From Candidatus Krumholzibacteriota bacterium (GTDB lineage: Bacteria > Krumholzibacteriota > Krumholzibacteriia > Krumholzibacteriales > Krumholzibacteriaceae): 64,000 nt of DNA. Below, piece by piece: positions 34,410-43,164 of the stretch (position 1 is the stretch's first letter; every line of letters begins with the position of its first letter). Where the stretch lies: the NCBI GenBank assembly GCA_016932415.1, contig JAFGCX010000017.1, forward strand, positions 32,310 through 96,309. Reading direction: 5' to 3'. Position numbers and translations under genes: made by a program. Below the pieces are notes generated by a model. It was not told the DNA's origin. It did not search any database and saw only the letters and a list, made by a program, of their open reading frames with translations.

Positions 34410-34739
34410 ATGAGTGACAAAGTAACACACGTTAACGATAATGATTTCCAGGAACAGGTAATCGAATCGGAAATACCGGTCGTAGTCGATTTCTGGGCTC
34501 CATGGTGCGGACCTTGCCTCATGGTAGGTCCGGTCATCGAGGAACTTGCCGAGGAGTATGACGGCAGGGTCAAGTTCGTCAAACTGAACACCGATGAATC
34601 GAGAGACACGGCGATCAAGTATGGTATCATGAGTATTCCGACCCTCAAGATCATAAAGGGGGGAGAGGTCGCCGATTCGATATCGGGAGCAGCTCCGAAG
34701 GAATACTTCAAGGAATGGATCGACAAGGTCCTTAAATAG
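34410..34739 (+). CDS. trxA: Thioredoxin
   Basis: A 109-residue thioredoxin with the canonical active site FWAPWCGPC (Cys near residues 32 and 35), the cis-Pro region SIPTLKIIKGG and normal length. It reduces protein disulfides in the cytoplasm; no signal peptide is present. GGGAAGGAATT precedes ATG 34410. It is co-transcribed with the ArsR regulator, so its level is likely under that repressor. Confidence 0.95.
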   Translation: MSDKVTHVNDNDFQEQVIESEIPVVVDFWAPWCGPCLMVGPVIEELAEEYDGRVKFVKLNTDESRDTAIKYGIMSIPTLKIIKGGEVADSISGAAPKEYFKEWIDKVLK

Positions 34740-34765
34740 CGATAAAGCGTTTTCAGGTGGAGAAG

Positions 34766-34796
34766 AGGGGGTGGGCTTAGCGATGGTCCGCCCCCT
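34766..34796 (+). terminator. Terminator-like hairpin after trxA
   Basis: AGGGGG, a T-G wobble, then GGGC pair with GTCC, G and CCCCCT as an 11-bp stem with a nine-base loop, 26 bp after the trxA stop. Only a weak T-rich tail follows. Confidence 0.6.
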
Positions 34797-34875
34797 TGAC
34801 TGTTTACATCCGCCGAGGCCTCCACTATAATCCAGACAAAAGCGAATCGATACCGCCATTGAAGGGGGAGAATGG

Positions 34876-36267
34876 ATGAAAACCGGCTGGTACCTGTTGA
34901 TAATCGCGATAATTCTGGCAGCTGGCCTGAATTGTTCTCATTATGACGTTGAAAGCACAGGCCTCGTCAGGGTGTCGGAGAGGGTCTATGCCGTTGTCGC
35001 TGAAGGTCCATCGGCGCTTCAGGGCCTCGGAGCGAACAGCGGATTCATCGTCGGCGACGATGCGATACTGGTCATCGATTCCAGATATACACCGGACCTG
35101 GCGAAGGAACTTCTCCAAAGCATAAAAGCGGTCAGCGACCTGCCGGTGAGATTCGTTGTCAATACTCACTATCATCCTGACCACACATGGGGGAATTCGG
35201 TCTTCGCGGAATCGGGAGCGATTGTGATATCGACCCCCGCGACCCGAGACGCGATAGAAAAATATACTCCGGTATATCTTGAATTCTACAGGGAACAGAA
35301 ACCCGAAGTATACGATCAACTTCGCGGCGTGAAGATGCATCTTCCCGATTCTCTCGTGTTGAAAAGGACTTTTATCGATCTTGGAGGTGTCAGTGTCGAG
35401 ATCTATCATCCAGGGCCGGCACATACTGCCGGAGACCTCATCGTCTACGTGGAATCGGAAAAAGTAGTATTTACAGGAGGGATTACCAGTAATCACTACC
35501 ATGCCAACATGGGCGACCAGGGAGCGGATTTCCATGGCTGGATGACGGTTCTCGATGACCTTGGGAAGAGGGGGCCACGGCACGTAATACCGGGACAGGG
35601 AAAGATCTGCGGGAAGGATATCTTTGCCAAGCAGAAAAAATATCTCAACGATTTTATAGGCGCGGGTAAAACGGCGATCAGGGAAGAGAAAGCGCTTTCA
35701 CAGCTGGCGGCGACTGTCATACCCGGTACTGAGGATTATCTGCAGGAGAATATGATCCCCTTTAACATGCAGGCGATCTACAGGAAGTACATGATTTCGA
35801 CCGTCGATCCCGATTTCAGGTTTGACCCGGGTGATGATATTATCGTGCGTGAAGGTGGAGGAAACGCCGCGAGGGGGCGGATACAATGGGTGATGCAATC
35901 GGAAGACGGGTATTCCGAGCTGGAAGTATCGTGGAAACCGGTAAACAGGACCGAGGTGATAATCGAGGACATATACGACGACCTGTCAAGACACCTCGGT
36001 GAAAACCCCGACCATCATATGAGCATACTGGGATCAAAAGAGATAATGATAGGAAATACCGAAGCTGTCGCCGCGTTCGGCACCTGGGGGTACAAGATCG
36101 GTACAGTCGTCGCGGCCGGGGGAATCTGGACCTGGTCGATGATGATAGAAGGGAATATACTATATTCCGTAAAGCTTTCGACAAATACTGAAAGCGATCA
36201 TGAAAAGGAAAAAATGAATATGGAGATCCTCGAAAAAGCGGTCTCGACTTTTCATTTCATAAGGTAG
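34876..36267 (+). CDS. Metallo-beta-lactamase-fold lipoprotein with altered metal site
   Basis: A 463-residue protein with a lipoprotein signal (YLLIIAIILAAGLNC). Residues ~30-260 form an MBL fold: VNTHYHPDHTWGN (HxHxDH) and HPGPAHTAGDL (third His). The expected bridging Asp in the FTGD position reads FTGG, and the final PGHG reads PGQG, so two conserved metal ligands are changed. Nearby NHYHANMGD could offer substitutes. Residues ~330-460 are an additional domain of unknown kind with strand-rich segments. It resembles the SoxH/quinoprotein-relay MBL branch. Hydrolase activity is plausible but not certain. It stands alone behind a hairpin. Confidence 0.78.
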   Translation: MKTGWYLLIIAIILAAGLNCSHYDVESTGLVRVSERVYAVVAEGPSALQGLGANSGFIVGDDAILVIDSRYTPDLAKELLQSIKAVSDLPVRFVVNTHYHPDHTWGNSVFAESGAIVISTPATRDAIEKYTPVYLEFYREQKPEVYDQLRGVKMHLPDSLVLKRTFIDLGGVSVEIYHPGPAHTAGDLIVYVESEKVVFTGGITSNHYHANMGDQGADFHGWMTVLDDLGKRGPRHVIPGQGKICGKDIFAKQKKYLNDFIGAGKTAIREEKALSQLAATVIPGTEDYLQENMIPFNMQAIYRKYMISTVDPDFRFDPGDDIIVREGGGNAARGRIQWVMQSEDGYSELEVSWKPVNRTEVIIEDIYDDLSRHLGENPDHHMSILGSKEIMIGNTEAVAAFGTWGYKIGTVVAAGGIWTWSMMIEGNILYSVKLSTNTESDHEKEKMNMEILEKAVSTFHFIR

Positions 36268-36355
36268 CAGCGGCGAATCTACTCAGATCGCGATGAGTAG
36301 GTCTTCGAACCCGCGATCCCACTCCGGGCCGGGAGGCAGATTTTCAGAAAAAGTC

Positions 36356-37561
36356 TCACGCGCCGTATTTTTTCAATTTTCCCGCGTTAGCCAGGGCAAG
36401 TTCCATTATCGAGACAGCGGAAAAGACTCCAAGCGATCCCCTGTCGCATTCAGTTTCGGTGAATCGCCGGGAGGCGTCGACGCCGCAGGACCTCGATCTT
36501 ATCATGAAAGGAACGGGGTGCCAGGAATGACCTTTCATCGCGCAGGGAGTGGAATGGTCACCCGCAACTATCAGCACTTCGGGAGCGAGATCGAGCAGAA
36601 GGGGGATTGCCGCGTCAACCTGTTCTATCACGCCTTTCTTTCCCTCGATATTTCCGTCTTCTCCGTATGAATCGGTTTTTTTGATATGGATGAAGAAAAA
36701 ATCGTAATCCTTGCCGTAAATGGATTTTACAGTTTCGAATTCCTCCGCCGGAGAGAACCCCGTATCGAAAAGATCCATCCCGCAAAGCTTCGCGACTCCC
36801 CTGTAAAGGGGATAAGCCGCGACGGCGGCCGCCTTTAGTCCATATCTCTTGTTGAACGACTCGATAGCAGGCTTTCTCGAGATACCTCTCATAAGGGCAG
36901 TCCTGGCCTTTTCTTCGTCGGCAAGGTTCTCGTCTATCAGCTTCACCAGTCTTTTCAGCACCGAAGCCGTCAGTTCAGCTTCGGGAGCTGTGGCCCGTGG
37001 AGCGAGGGGGCGTTTACCGGTGCTCTGCGGATCGGTCTCTTCAACGAACGGGGAGAGTCCTTTACCGCGAAGAACGATACCGAATCTGTATTCGCGCACC
37101 GGCATTATTATGATCTCGATGTCGTCGATCTTTTTTATCGCGGCGCTGAGTTTTTCGCAGATGCGGACTCCCTCTTCGTGCGGGATCCTTCCGGCCCTGC
37201 GGTCGGTGAGGACACCTTCGCCGTCTATCGTAGCGAAATTTCCCCTGATCGCGATATCGGTCTCTTTCAGGTCGAATCCGACCCCGGTCACTTCGACGAC
37301 TCCGCGTCCCGCATCGTTTACGGGAAGAAGGGGATCGTAGCCGAAGAGGGAGAAATGAGCGGGGCCGCTACCGGGAGTCACTCCGGTCGATACGGGAACA
37401 GTTCTTCCGCAGGCGCTTTCGGAAGCTATCATATCAAGGTTCGGAGTCCTCGCCGCTTCCAGGGCTGTCTGGGGGAAATCGGCGTTGCGGATCCCACCCA
37501 CGCCGTCGAGGACAAGATAGATGATTTTGGCGTCGTTTTTAATCAACAGGTCTTTCAGCAT
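36356..37561 (-). CDS. apgM: 2,3-bisphosphoglycerate-independent phosphoglycerate mutase, archaeal type
   Basis: A 401-residue ApgM-type enzyme of the alkaline-phosphatase superfamily that interconverts 3- and 2-phosphoglycerate. Signatures: IYLVLDGVGGI (first metal ligand Asp), GVTPGSGPAHFSLFGYDP with the catalytic serine, DRRAGRI, FFFIHIKKTDSYGEDGN, and VAGDHSTPCAMKGHSWHPVP with Asp/His ligands. Length fits the archaeal type (about 400), not the 510-residue bacterial GpmI. ATG 37561 is chosen because GGAGGA precedes it; an upstream ATG at 37576 overlaps that site. A promoter lies 75 bp upstream. Confidence 0.93.
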   Translation of the reverse strand: MLKDLLIKNDAKIIYLVLDGVGGIRNADFPQTALEAARTPNLDMIASESACGRTVPVSTGVTPGSGPAHFSLFGYDPLLPVNDAGRGVVEVTGVGFDLKETDIAIRGNFATIDGEGVLTDRRAGRIPHEEGVRICEKLSAAIKKIDDIEIIIMPVREYRFGIVLRGKGLSPFVEETDPQSTGKRPLAPRATAPEAELTASVLKRLVKLIDENLADEEKARTALMRGISRKPAIESFNKRYGLKAAAVAAYPLYRGVAKLCGMDLFDTGFSPAEEFETVKSIYGKDYDFFFIHIKKTDSYGEDGNIEGKKGVIEQVDAAIPLLLDLAPEVLIVAGDHSTPCAMKGHSWHPVPFMIRSRSCGVDASRRFTETECDRGSLGVFSAVSIMELALANAGKLKKYGA

Positions 37562-37635
37562 TTGATATTCCTCCATTAAAAGTCGCTCAGAGTCCTCAGG
37601 AGCGGGCGGCCTGATTTCTTCCGCCTCGCGTGAAG

Positions 37636-37663
37636 GGTATAATCGATCTTACGACTCTGTCAA
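37636..37663 (-). promoter_or_regulatory. Promoter of apgM
   Basis: On the minus strand TTGACA (complement of 37658-37663), 16 bp, then TATACC (complement of 37636-37641). Confidence 0.6.
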
Positions 37664-37820
37664 GAAACTGTATCCTGTTTTCTTTTCGGTGTTTCCATTT
37701 AGAGTCTTTAATGTTACAATAAATGGAAATCCGGAACGCGTCTGCTCTTTGTGGGTTTAATATCCGCAGAGGTCTGATTATCGTTGCCGTGCGGGAATAT
37801 TGACACAGGCTGGAGGAATC

Positions 37821-39329
37821 ATGAGGCCGAATATTGAAAATGCAAGGAAATACGGGTTGCCCACCCTGTTGGCGATCGCGCTTTTACCGATAATAGCGGG
37901 ATGCGGTAATGAGCCTGTCGTCGCGCTTCACGGAAAGATCGACAAGATATCAAAGGTCGAGACAAACTCGGAAGCTCTTCAGGCGTGGGTCGTCAACGAC
38001 GCGAAAGCAGATGTACTTATTCATATAGACACCTCGGACGATATGAAGGTATTTCCGGCTGCCTATGACGAGACACTGAAAAACGCTGCCGATCATCTCA
38101 AGAGAAAAAATATCCTCGTCATCGACCAGATCTCGCAGTTCATCGAAAATGGGGGCACGGTAAATCTCGGGCAGAAAGCGGGGATATATAAGAGAGTGAT
38201 ATGGGTCCTTCCCGCCACTGTCCCGATCTCGTCAAACCCGGTATTCTCCTTCAACAGGGTGCTTATCGAAAAACGCGGCTACAGGAAGACCGATCTTGCC
38301 GATCTGGCAGCCGACGGAAAGAATATTTCCGGAACGATAGACAACGTACCGATTACGGTGACTCGTCTCGAGGATCTCGAGCTTGGGCCTGAAGAAACAG
38401 CGATCATAGATATCGACCTCGGATATTTCATCGGGCAGAAAGCCCAGGATCAACAGCAGAGGATGGGGACGAGAGTCCTGATCGATTTTCTAAGGACACT
38501 GAGGAGAAAGAATATAAAAACAACCCAGGTAACGATAAATCTTTCATCGATAAACAGTACAGTTCCGATGGACATGAGGTTTTTCGGGAATCTGATCGAG
38601 GATATCCTTAAGGATCCGCAGATCATAGAAGGGGATATCCCCGAAAAATATTCGATGATGATCGAAGCGGAGGAAGCTCTTCTGGCAGGTCAGTTCGATA
38701 AATCGGAAGCGATCTACAAGGTCCTGAGCGACAGGTATCCCGATGATCCCGGCCTTTTCTTCTCTCTCGCCGTCTCAAGAGGATTCCAGGGAAAGGGAGA
38801 GGAAAGCGCCGAAGCTCTGCTGAAGGCATACGAAAATGACACGGCATACCTCAGGGGTTTCTTCCAGTTCGCCAGGGTGCTGGCCGTAAATAATAAGCTC
38901 GAGGCGGGGCAGAAACTGCTGCAGGCTCCGGGTCTTAAGGCCCTCGTACCCCAGGATGAACTCGATTACCAGATGGGGCTCTTCTTCTTCAACGCGGGCG
39001 CCTACTACGACGCTATCACCTACCTTGAGATGGTATCGCAGAAACGATCGAAAGACTTCGCTCTTAAAACGGTATTGTACAAGGCTTACAAGGCTGTCGA
39101 CGACCCGTACAAGATGACAGCGACCCTTAACAAGCTCGTAAAGCTCGATAAGGACCGGGTGATAAGGGATATGCCATGGGTATTCCTCGACCTTGGAGTA
39201 CTTGCTGAAGAAGCGGGATTGACAGCGACGGCGGCCGAGAACTACAAGGAATATCTCAGCTATGTCCCAAGCGCGGAAAACGCCGCTGAATTGAGAAAGA
39301 AGATCGATATATACACTGGCGGCAAGTGA
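37821..39329 (+). CDS. TPR-containing lipoprotein
   Basis: A 502-residue protein starting at ATG 37821 with GGAGG 5 bp ahead. A lipoprotein signal ends in LPIIAGC. Residues ~30-270 form an alpha/beta region (DVLIHIDTSDDMKVFPAAYDETLKNAADHL; later AIIDIDLGYFIGQKAQDQQQRM, RVLIDFLRTLRRK) that resembles no family I can name. Residues ~275-500 are TPR helices (EEALLAGQFDKSEAIYKVL, FFNAGAYYDAITYLEMV, LKTVLYKAYKAVDDPYKM, GLTATAAENYKEYL). It probably acts as a periplasmic scaffold. It is followed by a strong terminator and stands alone. Confidence 0.8.
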   Translation: MRPNIENARKYGLPTLLAIALLPIIAGCGNEPVVALHGKIDKISKVETNSEALQAWVVNDAKADVLIHIDTSDDMKVFPAAYDETLKNAADHLKRKNILVIDQISQFIENGGTVNLGQKAGIYKRVIWVLPATVPISSNPVFSFNRVLIEKRGYRKTDLADLAADGKNISGTIDNVPITVTRLEDLELGPEETAIIDIDLGYFIGQKAQDQQQRMGTRVLIDFLRTLRRKNIKTTQVTINLSSINSTVPMDMRFFGNLIEDILKDPQIIEGDIPEKYSMMIEAEEALLAGQFDKSEAIYKVLSDRYPDDPGLFFSLAVSRGFQGKGEESAEALLKAYENDTAYLRGFFQFARVLAVNNKLEAGQKLLQAPGLKALVPQDELDYQMGLFFFNAGAYYDAITYLEMVSQKRSKDFALKTVLYKAYKAVDDPYKMTATLNKLVKLDKDRVIRDMPWVFLDLGVLAEEAGLTATAAENYKEYLSYVPSAENAAELRKKIDIYTGGK

Positions 39330-39407
39330 CAGGGGAGATGAAAGCGATAATATTACGGTGGCAGGGCGGCAGTGGTATGAGCGGCCGCTCTTTGGCGCCA
39401 TCGAATG

Positions 39408-39447
39408 ATAAGCCCGGGGGCCTGGCCCTTTCGGGCTTATTTCTTTT
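39408..39447 (+). terminator. Rho-independent terminator after the TPR lipoprotein
   Basis: ATAAGCCCG (39408-39416) pairs with CGGGCTTAT (39432-39440), enclosing an inner GGCC/GGCC pairing, and is followed by a T-rich run (TTTCTTTT). Confidence 0.85.
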
Positions 39448-39613
39448 CCGGAAAGGAGATGCGCCCGATCCGCTCGGCAGGCGATGTAACAATTCTCATG
39501 AAGATCCGTATATACTAATAGCCGCGGATGAGCGATTTGATTCAGGGGATACTGTAAAACGTTGAACGTTTTTAAACCCGGAACGCTCAGCCCCACACGT
39601 ATCCCCTGTAATT

Positions 39614-40627
39614 TTATCTTTTCAGGATAGCAAGCAGCTTCGCGATTTTTCCATCATCTACAGCCGACAGGATTTTCCCGAGGACCGACCGGAGGTTTTT
39701 TTCATCCCTTATCCTTACGCTCAGCCTGTATCCTCCTCCCTCAAGATTATCGGGAGGAGCGATGGAAGCGTTTTGCGGAAGACGGATATCCGATATCACC
39801 CTCTCTATCTCGAGCGAATCCGAGGACATACGGGGGTAACAGGCTCTTCTGAGAAGATCGGGAAGGGGTTCAGGACCGTTGTCATACGAGGCGAGGAAAC
39901 TCTCCCATCTATTGTCCCCCTGGTCGGCAAGATAAGAGATCAGCCTGACTGCATCCTTCTGGCGGGCGCGGCTGAGTCTCTGGCTGGTGAGAAGCCTCAC
40001 TGCGTCGGAGATCCTGACAGAGGCGAGCCGGGAAAGGAGGAGAATGTCTGCTGGACTGACTGTTCCCCGGTGGACAGCGTCGAGAACGGTATTGTCGTAA
40101 TCGAGGATCGATAACAGATCCCTGGATATTTCGGCAGAGACAGCGCGTCCGAATATCCTCGAGACCGGACCGGCGACGGGAGAAAGATCATCAGGATAAA
40201 ACCTTGTAGTCCTGCCCAGAAAAATTATCTGTTCAAGCGGGGAGAGTTCCATGCCGCAAAGGAGATCCTCGATCCATACCGGGATGAACGGGGAAAGATC
40301 CCCGCCTCTGTTTTCTGCCGGATAGCGGGGGATCTCGTGGCCCTTCTCCACCAACAGGCCCGGCGCTCTTCCCGCTTCGATAACCCAGGCCTCTTTCAGG
40401 CCCGCCGCAAGAGCGGCGGCGAGTCTTCTATGGCCGAGAATGACAGTTCCCGAAGGTGCCACCAGAGGGGGAGATATGATGCCGTATCTGCTTACCGAGT
40501 CTATCAGTTCCGAGCAGGACAGATCAGAGATTTCCTCACCGGGAAGGAGATAGCGGCAGCAGAAAGGGGAATCTTTGATCTCCTCAAGCGGTGGGATTTT
40601 CATCGGAATTATTTTTCTGTCCCTCAT
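39614..40627 (-). CDS. Orphan ParB/Spo0J-like nuclease-domain protein
   Basis: A 337-residue protein. The N-terminal ParB domain is recognisable: ELIDSVSRYGIISPPLVAPSG, then TVILGHRRLAAALAAGL, where GHRR corresponds to the nucleotide-binding GERR box of ParB CTPases. A helical middle (LSPLEQIIFLGRTTRFY, TVSPADILLLSRL) resembles the ParB HTH region. The C-terminus is degenerate. No parA lies nearby and no parS cluster was seen, so it is not the chromosomal partition pair here. It may be a DNA-binding regulator using the ParB fold. GAGGTGA precedes the ATG. Confidence 0.72.
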   Translation of the reverse strand: MRDRKIIPMKIPPLEEIKDSPFCCRYLLPGEEISDLSCSELIDSVSRYGIISPPLVAPSGTVILGHRRLAAALAAGLKEAWVIEAGRAPGLLVEKGHEIPRYPAENRGGDLSPFIPVWIEDLLCGMELSPLEQIIFLGRTTRFYPDDLSPVAGPVSRIFGRAVSAEISRDLLSILDYDNTVLDAVHRGTVSPADILLLSRLASVRISDAVRLLTSQRLSRARQKDAVRLISYLADQGDNRWESFLASYDNGPEPLPDLLRRACYPRMSSDSLEIERVISDIRLPQNASIAPPDNLEGGGYRLSVRIRDEKNLRSVLGKILSAVDDGKIAKLLAILKR

Positions 40628-40822
40628 CGGCAGTCACCTCTTTTTCAGATCGCGGGCTGGCTGTATATATTCTGACCGCTGCGGTGATATTAACATCCGG
40701 GTATAATTATGCACACAACAGAAACAAATCGGGAGAATAATTCTGCATCGTGATGTATAAGAAAGTGGACTGATTACGCGAATCGGTTGATTTAAAAAAG
40801 GACAGACTATATATTGTTATCC
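40628..40822. other. Divergent intergenic region, ParB-like gene to rhodanese gene
   Basis: Contains a TATAAT at about 40702-40707 but no matching -35 at the right distance. AAGGA at 40798 lies far from ATG 40823 and closer to an in-frame TTG at 40814. Confidence 0.3.
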
Positions 40823-41329
40823 ATGAAGAAGTTGGCTCGATCAATAATACAGGCAGCAGCAGTCGGTTTGATAGCCCTGACAGGCGCGTTTATTCATAAC
40901 GCACTATCCTCGAACGGGATAGATCCGTTCAGGAAGATTTCCGAGGTCCCCGTTGTTGATGAAACGATGGAGGACGTGTCGGAGGGTATCAGATTTATTT
41001 CCCTTGAGAAGCTGATGAAAGTAATCGACGCGGGCGGGATCATAATCGATTCGAGAACGCAACGGGAATACAAGACGGGCCACATACCGGGCGCTGTCCA
41101 TCTTGACTATTACGAATTCGGCTGGCAGATGGAGGATGTCATTCCGCTGCTCGACTATGACAATGAATTCGCGATCTACTGTTCCGGACCGTTGTGCGAG
41201 GATTCAGAGATGCTCGCGAGGGAGCTGTATACTCTCGGATATCGCAAGATCCTTGTATTCAAGGGTGGGATGGAAAAGTGGGAAGAAGAGGGGCTGCCGG
41301 TCGAGAATGGAAATGGGCAGGAAGAATAA
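40823..41329 (+). CDS. Membrane-anchored rhodanese-domain protein
   Basis: A 168-residue protein with an N-terminal signal or anchor (SIIQAAAVGLIALTGAFI), then a linker and a single rhodanese domain at ~60-160: IIDSRTQREYKTGHIPGAVHL, the active-site loop IYCSGPLCEDS with the catalytic cysteine, and VFKGGMEKWEEEGLPVE. It would handle sulfane sulfur on the periplasmic side. The MauE/DoxX-like gene starts 3 bp after its stop; this gene pair recurs in thiol and sulfur-relay loci of other bacteria. The start could be TTG 40814. Confidence 0.88.
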   Translation: MKKLARSIIQAAAVGLIALTGAFIHNALSSNGIDPFRKISEVPVVDETMEDVSEGIRFISLEKLMKVIDAGGIIIDSRTQREYKTGHIPGAVHLDYYEFGWQMEDVIPLLDYDNEFAIYCSGPLCEDSEMLARELYTLGYRKILVFKGGMEKWEEEGLPVENGNGQEE

Positions 41330-41332
41330 GAG

Positions 41333-41899
41333 ATGGCGGTAATGGAAAGTCTTAGGGATGCTCTTTTTGAAGGAGTAGACGGCGCGGATGTGGCGTGCCC
41401 GCCCCTGGAAAAACGCAGATGGTTCGAAACCCCGGTCTTCATATTGATCGTAAGGGTAGTGATAGCCGCGGTCTTTATATACGCCGCCGCGCAGAAGATC
41501 GGAAAACCGCTCCTCTTCGCCGACGAGATAAAGATGTACGGGATCCTTACCGGCGGGCCGTTGCTGTATATTTTTTCGATCTTTCTTCCCTGGCTGGAGC
41601 TTTTTTGCGCTCTTTCGATCCTTTCAGGGATATTCATCAGGGGATCGGCGCTGATATTCGTTCTGCTCAATACAGTCTTTATCGTTGTGATATCCTACAG
41701 GACCGTGATGATAATGAGGACGGCGGGCACCTCCTTTTTCGATATTTATTTCGACTGCGGTTGCGGATTCGGAGTAACATACGCGTGGAAGAAACTGATA
41801 GAGGACCTGATCCTGCTCATCGGCGCTATCATGATCATGCGTACCGACCGGTACCGGCTGGTCCCGCGGCTCTATGGAAGGAAAAAAAGTGATTGTTAG
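41333..41899 (+). CDS. MauE/DoxX-family membrane protein
   Basis: A 188-residue protein with four membrane helices (TPVFILIVRVVIAAVFIYAAA; LLYIFSIFLPWLELFCALSIL; ALIFVLLNTVFIVVISY; LIEDLILLIGAIMIM). QKIGKPLLFADEIKMYGIL and LPWLELFCALSI are the MauE/DoxX signatures, and FDCGCGFG is a cysteine pair facing one side of the membrane. MauE-type proteins are linked to disulfide transfer. Its pairing with the rhodanese suggests sulfur or disulfide relay in the periplasm. Confidence 0.83.
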   Translation: MAVMESLRDALFEGVDGADVACPPLEKRRWFETPVFILIVRVVIAAVFIYAAAQKIGKPLLFADEIKMYGILTGGPLLYIFSIFLPWLELFCALSILSGIFIRGSALIFVLLNTVFIVVISYRTVMIMRTAGTSFFDIYFDCGCGFGVTYAWKKLIEDLILLIGAIMIMRTDRYRLVPRLYGRKKSDC

Positions 41900-42383
41900 A
41901 AAAGAGGCGATATCAGGCGTTATACTTTTATCTGTCTCGATGATCTGCCTTTACGCGGGAAAAGCCGCAGCCGAATCATCAAGGCACAGGTTCTCCGGGG
42001 ATACGCGCGAATTCGGGATAATCCTGGGCGAACCGACAGGACTAACCTACAAGGAATGGACAGGATCAAGCACGGCTTTTGATCTTGGAGTGGCCTGGTC
42101 GTTCCGGCGCGAGGGGCATATTCATATTCACGCCGATTACCTTTTTCACAATTTTCTCTTTTTCGAGGTCGAAGGGGACAGGATGCCATACTATATCGGG
42201 TTCGGCGCCAGGGTGAGGATAGAGGACGACCCGAGAGCCGGCGCGAGATTCGTCATAGGGGCCGAATACTACCATAATGAGGTACCTCTTGGATTCTTCT
42301 TCGAACTAGCCCCGATATTCGATCTCATCCCAGAAACAGAGTTCGACATGAACGGGGGAGTGGGCGTAAGGGTCGTTTTCTGA
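41889..42383 (+). CDS. Small outer-membrane barrel-like protein
   Basis: A 164-residue protein with a signal peptide (ISGVILLSVSMICLYAGKAAA) and alternating strand-like segments (REFGIILGEPTGLTYKEW; AFDLGVAWSF; HIHADYLFHNFLFFEVEG; YYIGFGARVRI; ARFVIGAEYYHN; FFFELAPIFDLIP) ending in VGVRVVF. A terminal Phe is typical of outer-membrane barrels, and the size suits an eight-stranded barrel. I chose GTG 41889 because GGAAGGA precedes it. The gene overlaps the MauE-like gene, so it belongs to the same operon. The function is unknown. Confidence 0.65.
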   Translation: MIVRKEAISGVILLSVSMICLYAGKAAAESSRHRFSGDTREFGIILGEPTGLTYKEWTGSSTAFDLGVAWSFRREGHIHIHADYLFHNFLFFEVEGDRMPYYIGFGARVRIEDDPRAGARFVIGAEYYHNEVPLGFFFELAPIFDLIPETEFDMNGGVGVRVVF

Positions 42384-42407
42384 TCAGCCTCTGAAAAAAA
42401 ACAGTCA

Positions 42408-42878
42408 TCACTTCATCAGAGGTCCGAGCTTCAGGCAGATCTTTTCCAGCAGAACACGGTCTTCCCAGGTGAACGGTCCCTTTCTGTGCGAATCGATATC
42501 GAGTTCTCCCACGACATCGTCGCCTTTCATTATCGGCACGACTATCTCCGATTCCACGTCAGAAGCGCACGCCAGGTAATTCGTCTCTTTCGAGACGTCC
42601 TGTATGATTATAGTCCTTTTTCTTTCGGCTGCCTGGCCGCAGATACCCTTTCCGAACGGTATACAGACATGTATGGTAGGGGTGCCGACGAACGGACCAA
42701 GGATCAACTCTCTCGGTCTGCTGCCTGTGAGATAGAATCCCACCCAGTCGTAATACTCCACTTCTCTTTCAAGAAGAACGCATATTGCCAGCAGTTTTTT
42801 CTTAAGTTCTTCATCTCCCTCGATGATCGCAATCGCTTCCGATTCGATCGACCGGTATTTGCTCTTTTCCAATTCCAT
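42408..42878 (-). CDS. Free methionine-(R)-sulfoxide reductase (GAF-domain fRMsr)
   Basis: A 156-residue GAF protein matching fRMsr: WVGFYLTG, LILGPFVGTPT, then VCIPFGKGICGQAA and LACASDVESEIVVPI. The three active cysteines (in VCIPF, GICG and ACAS) are present. It reduces free methionine-R-sulfoxide with thioredoxin as electron donor, and a thioredoxin gene lies 8 kb away. GGAGAAGAT precedes ATG 42878; an upstream GTG at 42914 is weaker. Confidence 0.9.
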   Translation of the reverse strand: MELEKSKYRSIESEAIAIIEGDEELKKKLLAICVLLEREVEYYDWVGFYLTGSRPRELILGPFVGTPTIHVCIPFGKGICGQAAERKRTIIIQDVSKETNYLACASDVESEIVVPIMKGDDVVGELDIDSHRKGPFTWEDRVLLEKICLKLGPLMK

Positions 42879-43164
42879 ATCTTCTCCAGTCTGTAAATCT
42901 TCTGTTGTTAACACGGTCTCTTCGACCGGTTTATTATAGAAACAATATCACATTCCATACAGTATTTTTTCCGGATCGCCGGCCGGGGTTAATTATACCG
43001 GAAAAATTTTCCGAAACACCTTGCCCATGAAGGTCGAGATTTATATTTTCCATCCATAAATATTCAAATCGCTTCATCATGCGCGAAGAAATCAAGAAGA
43101 AGCATTAAAAGGATTAAAAATAAATTTAGAGGCATAAGACTGAAAGGAACAAAGGTATCCTGTT
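42879..43164. other. Intergenic region before the acyl-CoA ligase gene
   Basis: Holds the start regions of the fRMsr gene (leftward) and the acyl-CoA ligase gene (rightward). The stretch 43060-43140 is very A-rich. No clear promoter pair or gene was found. Confidence 0.3.

Noticed and set aside
39326..39565. 79-codon frame after the TPR lipoprotein
   Set aside because: Runs through the strong terminator hairpin and has no protein-like composition.
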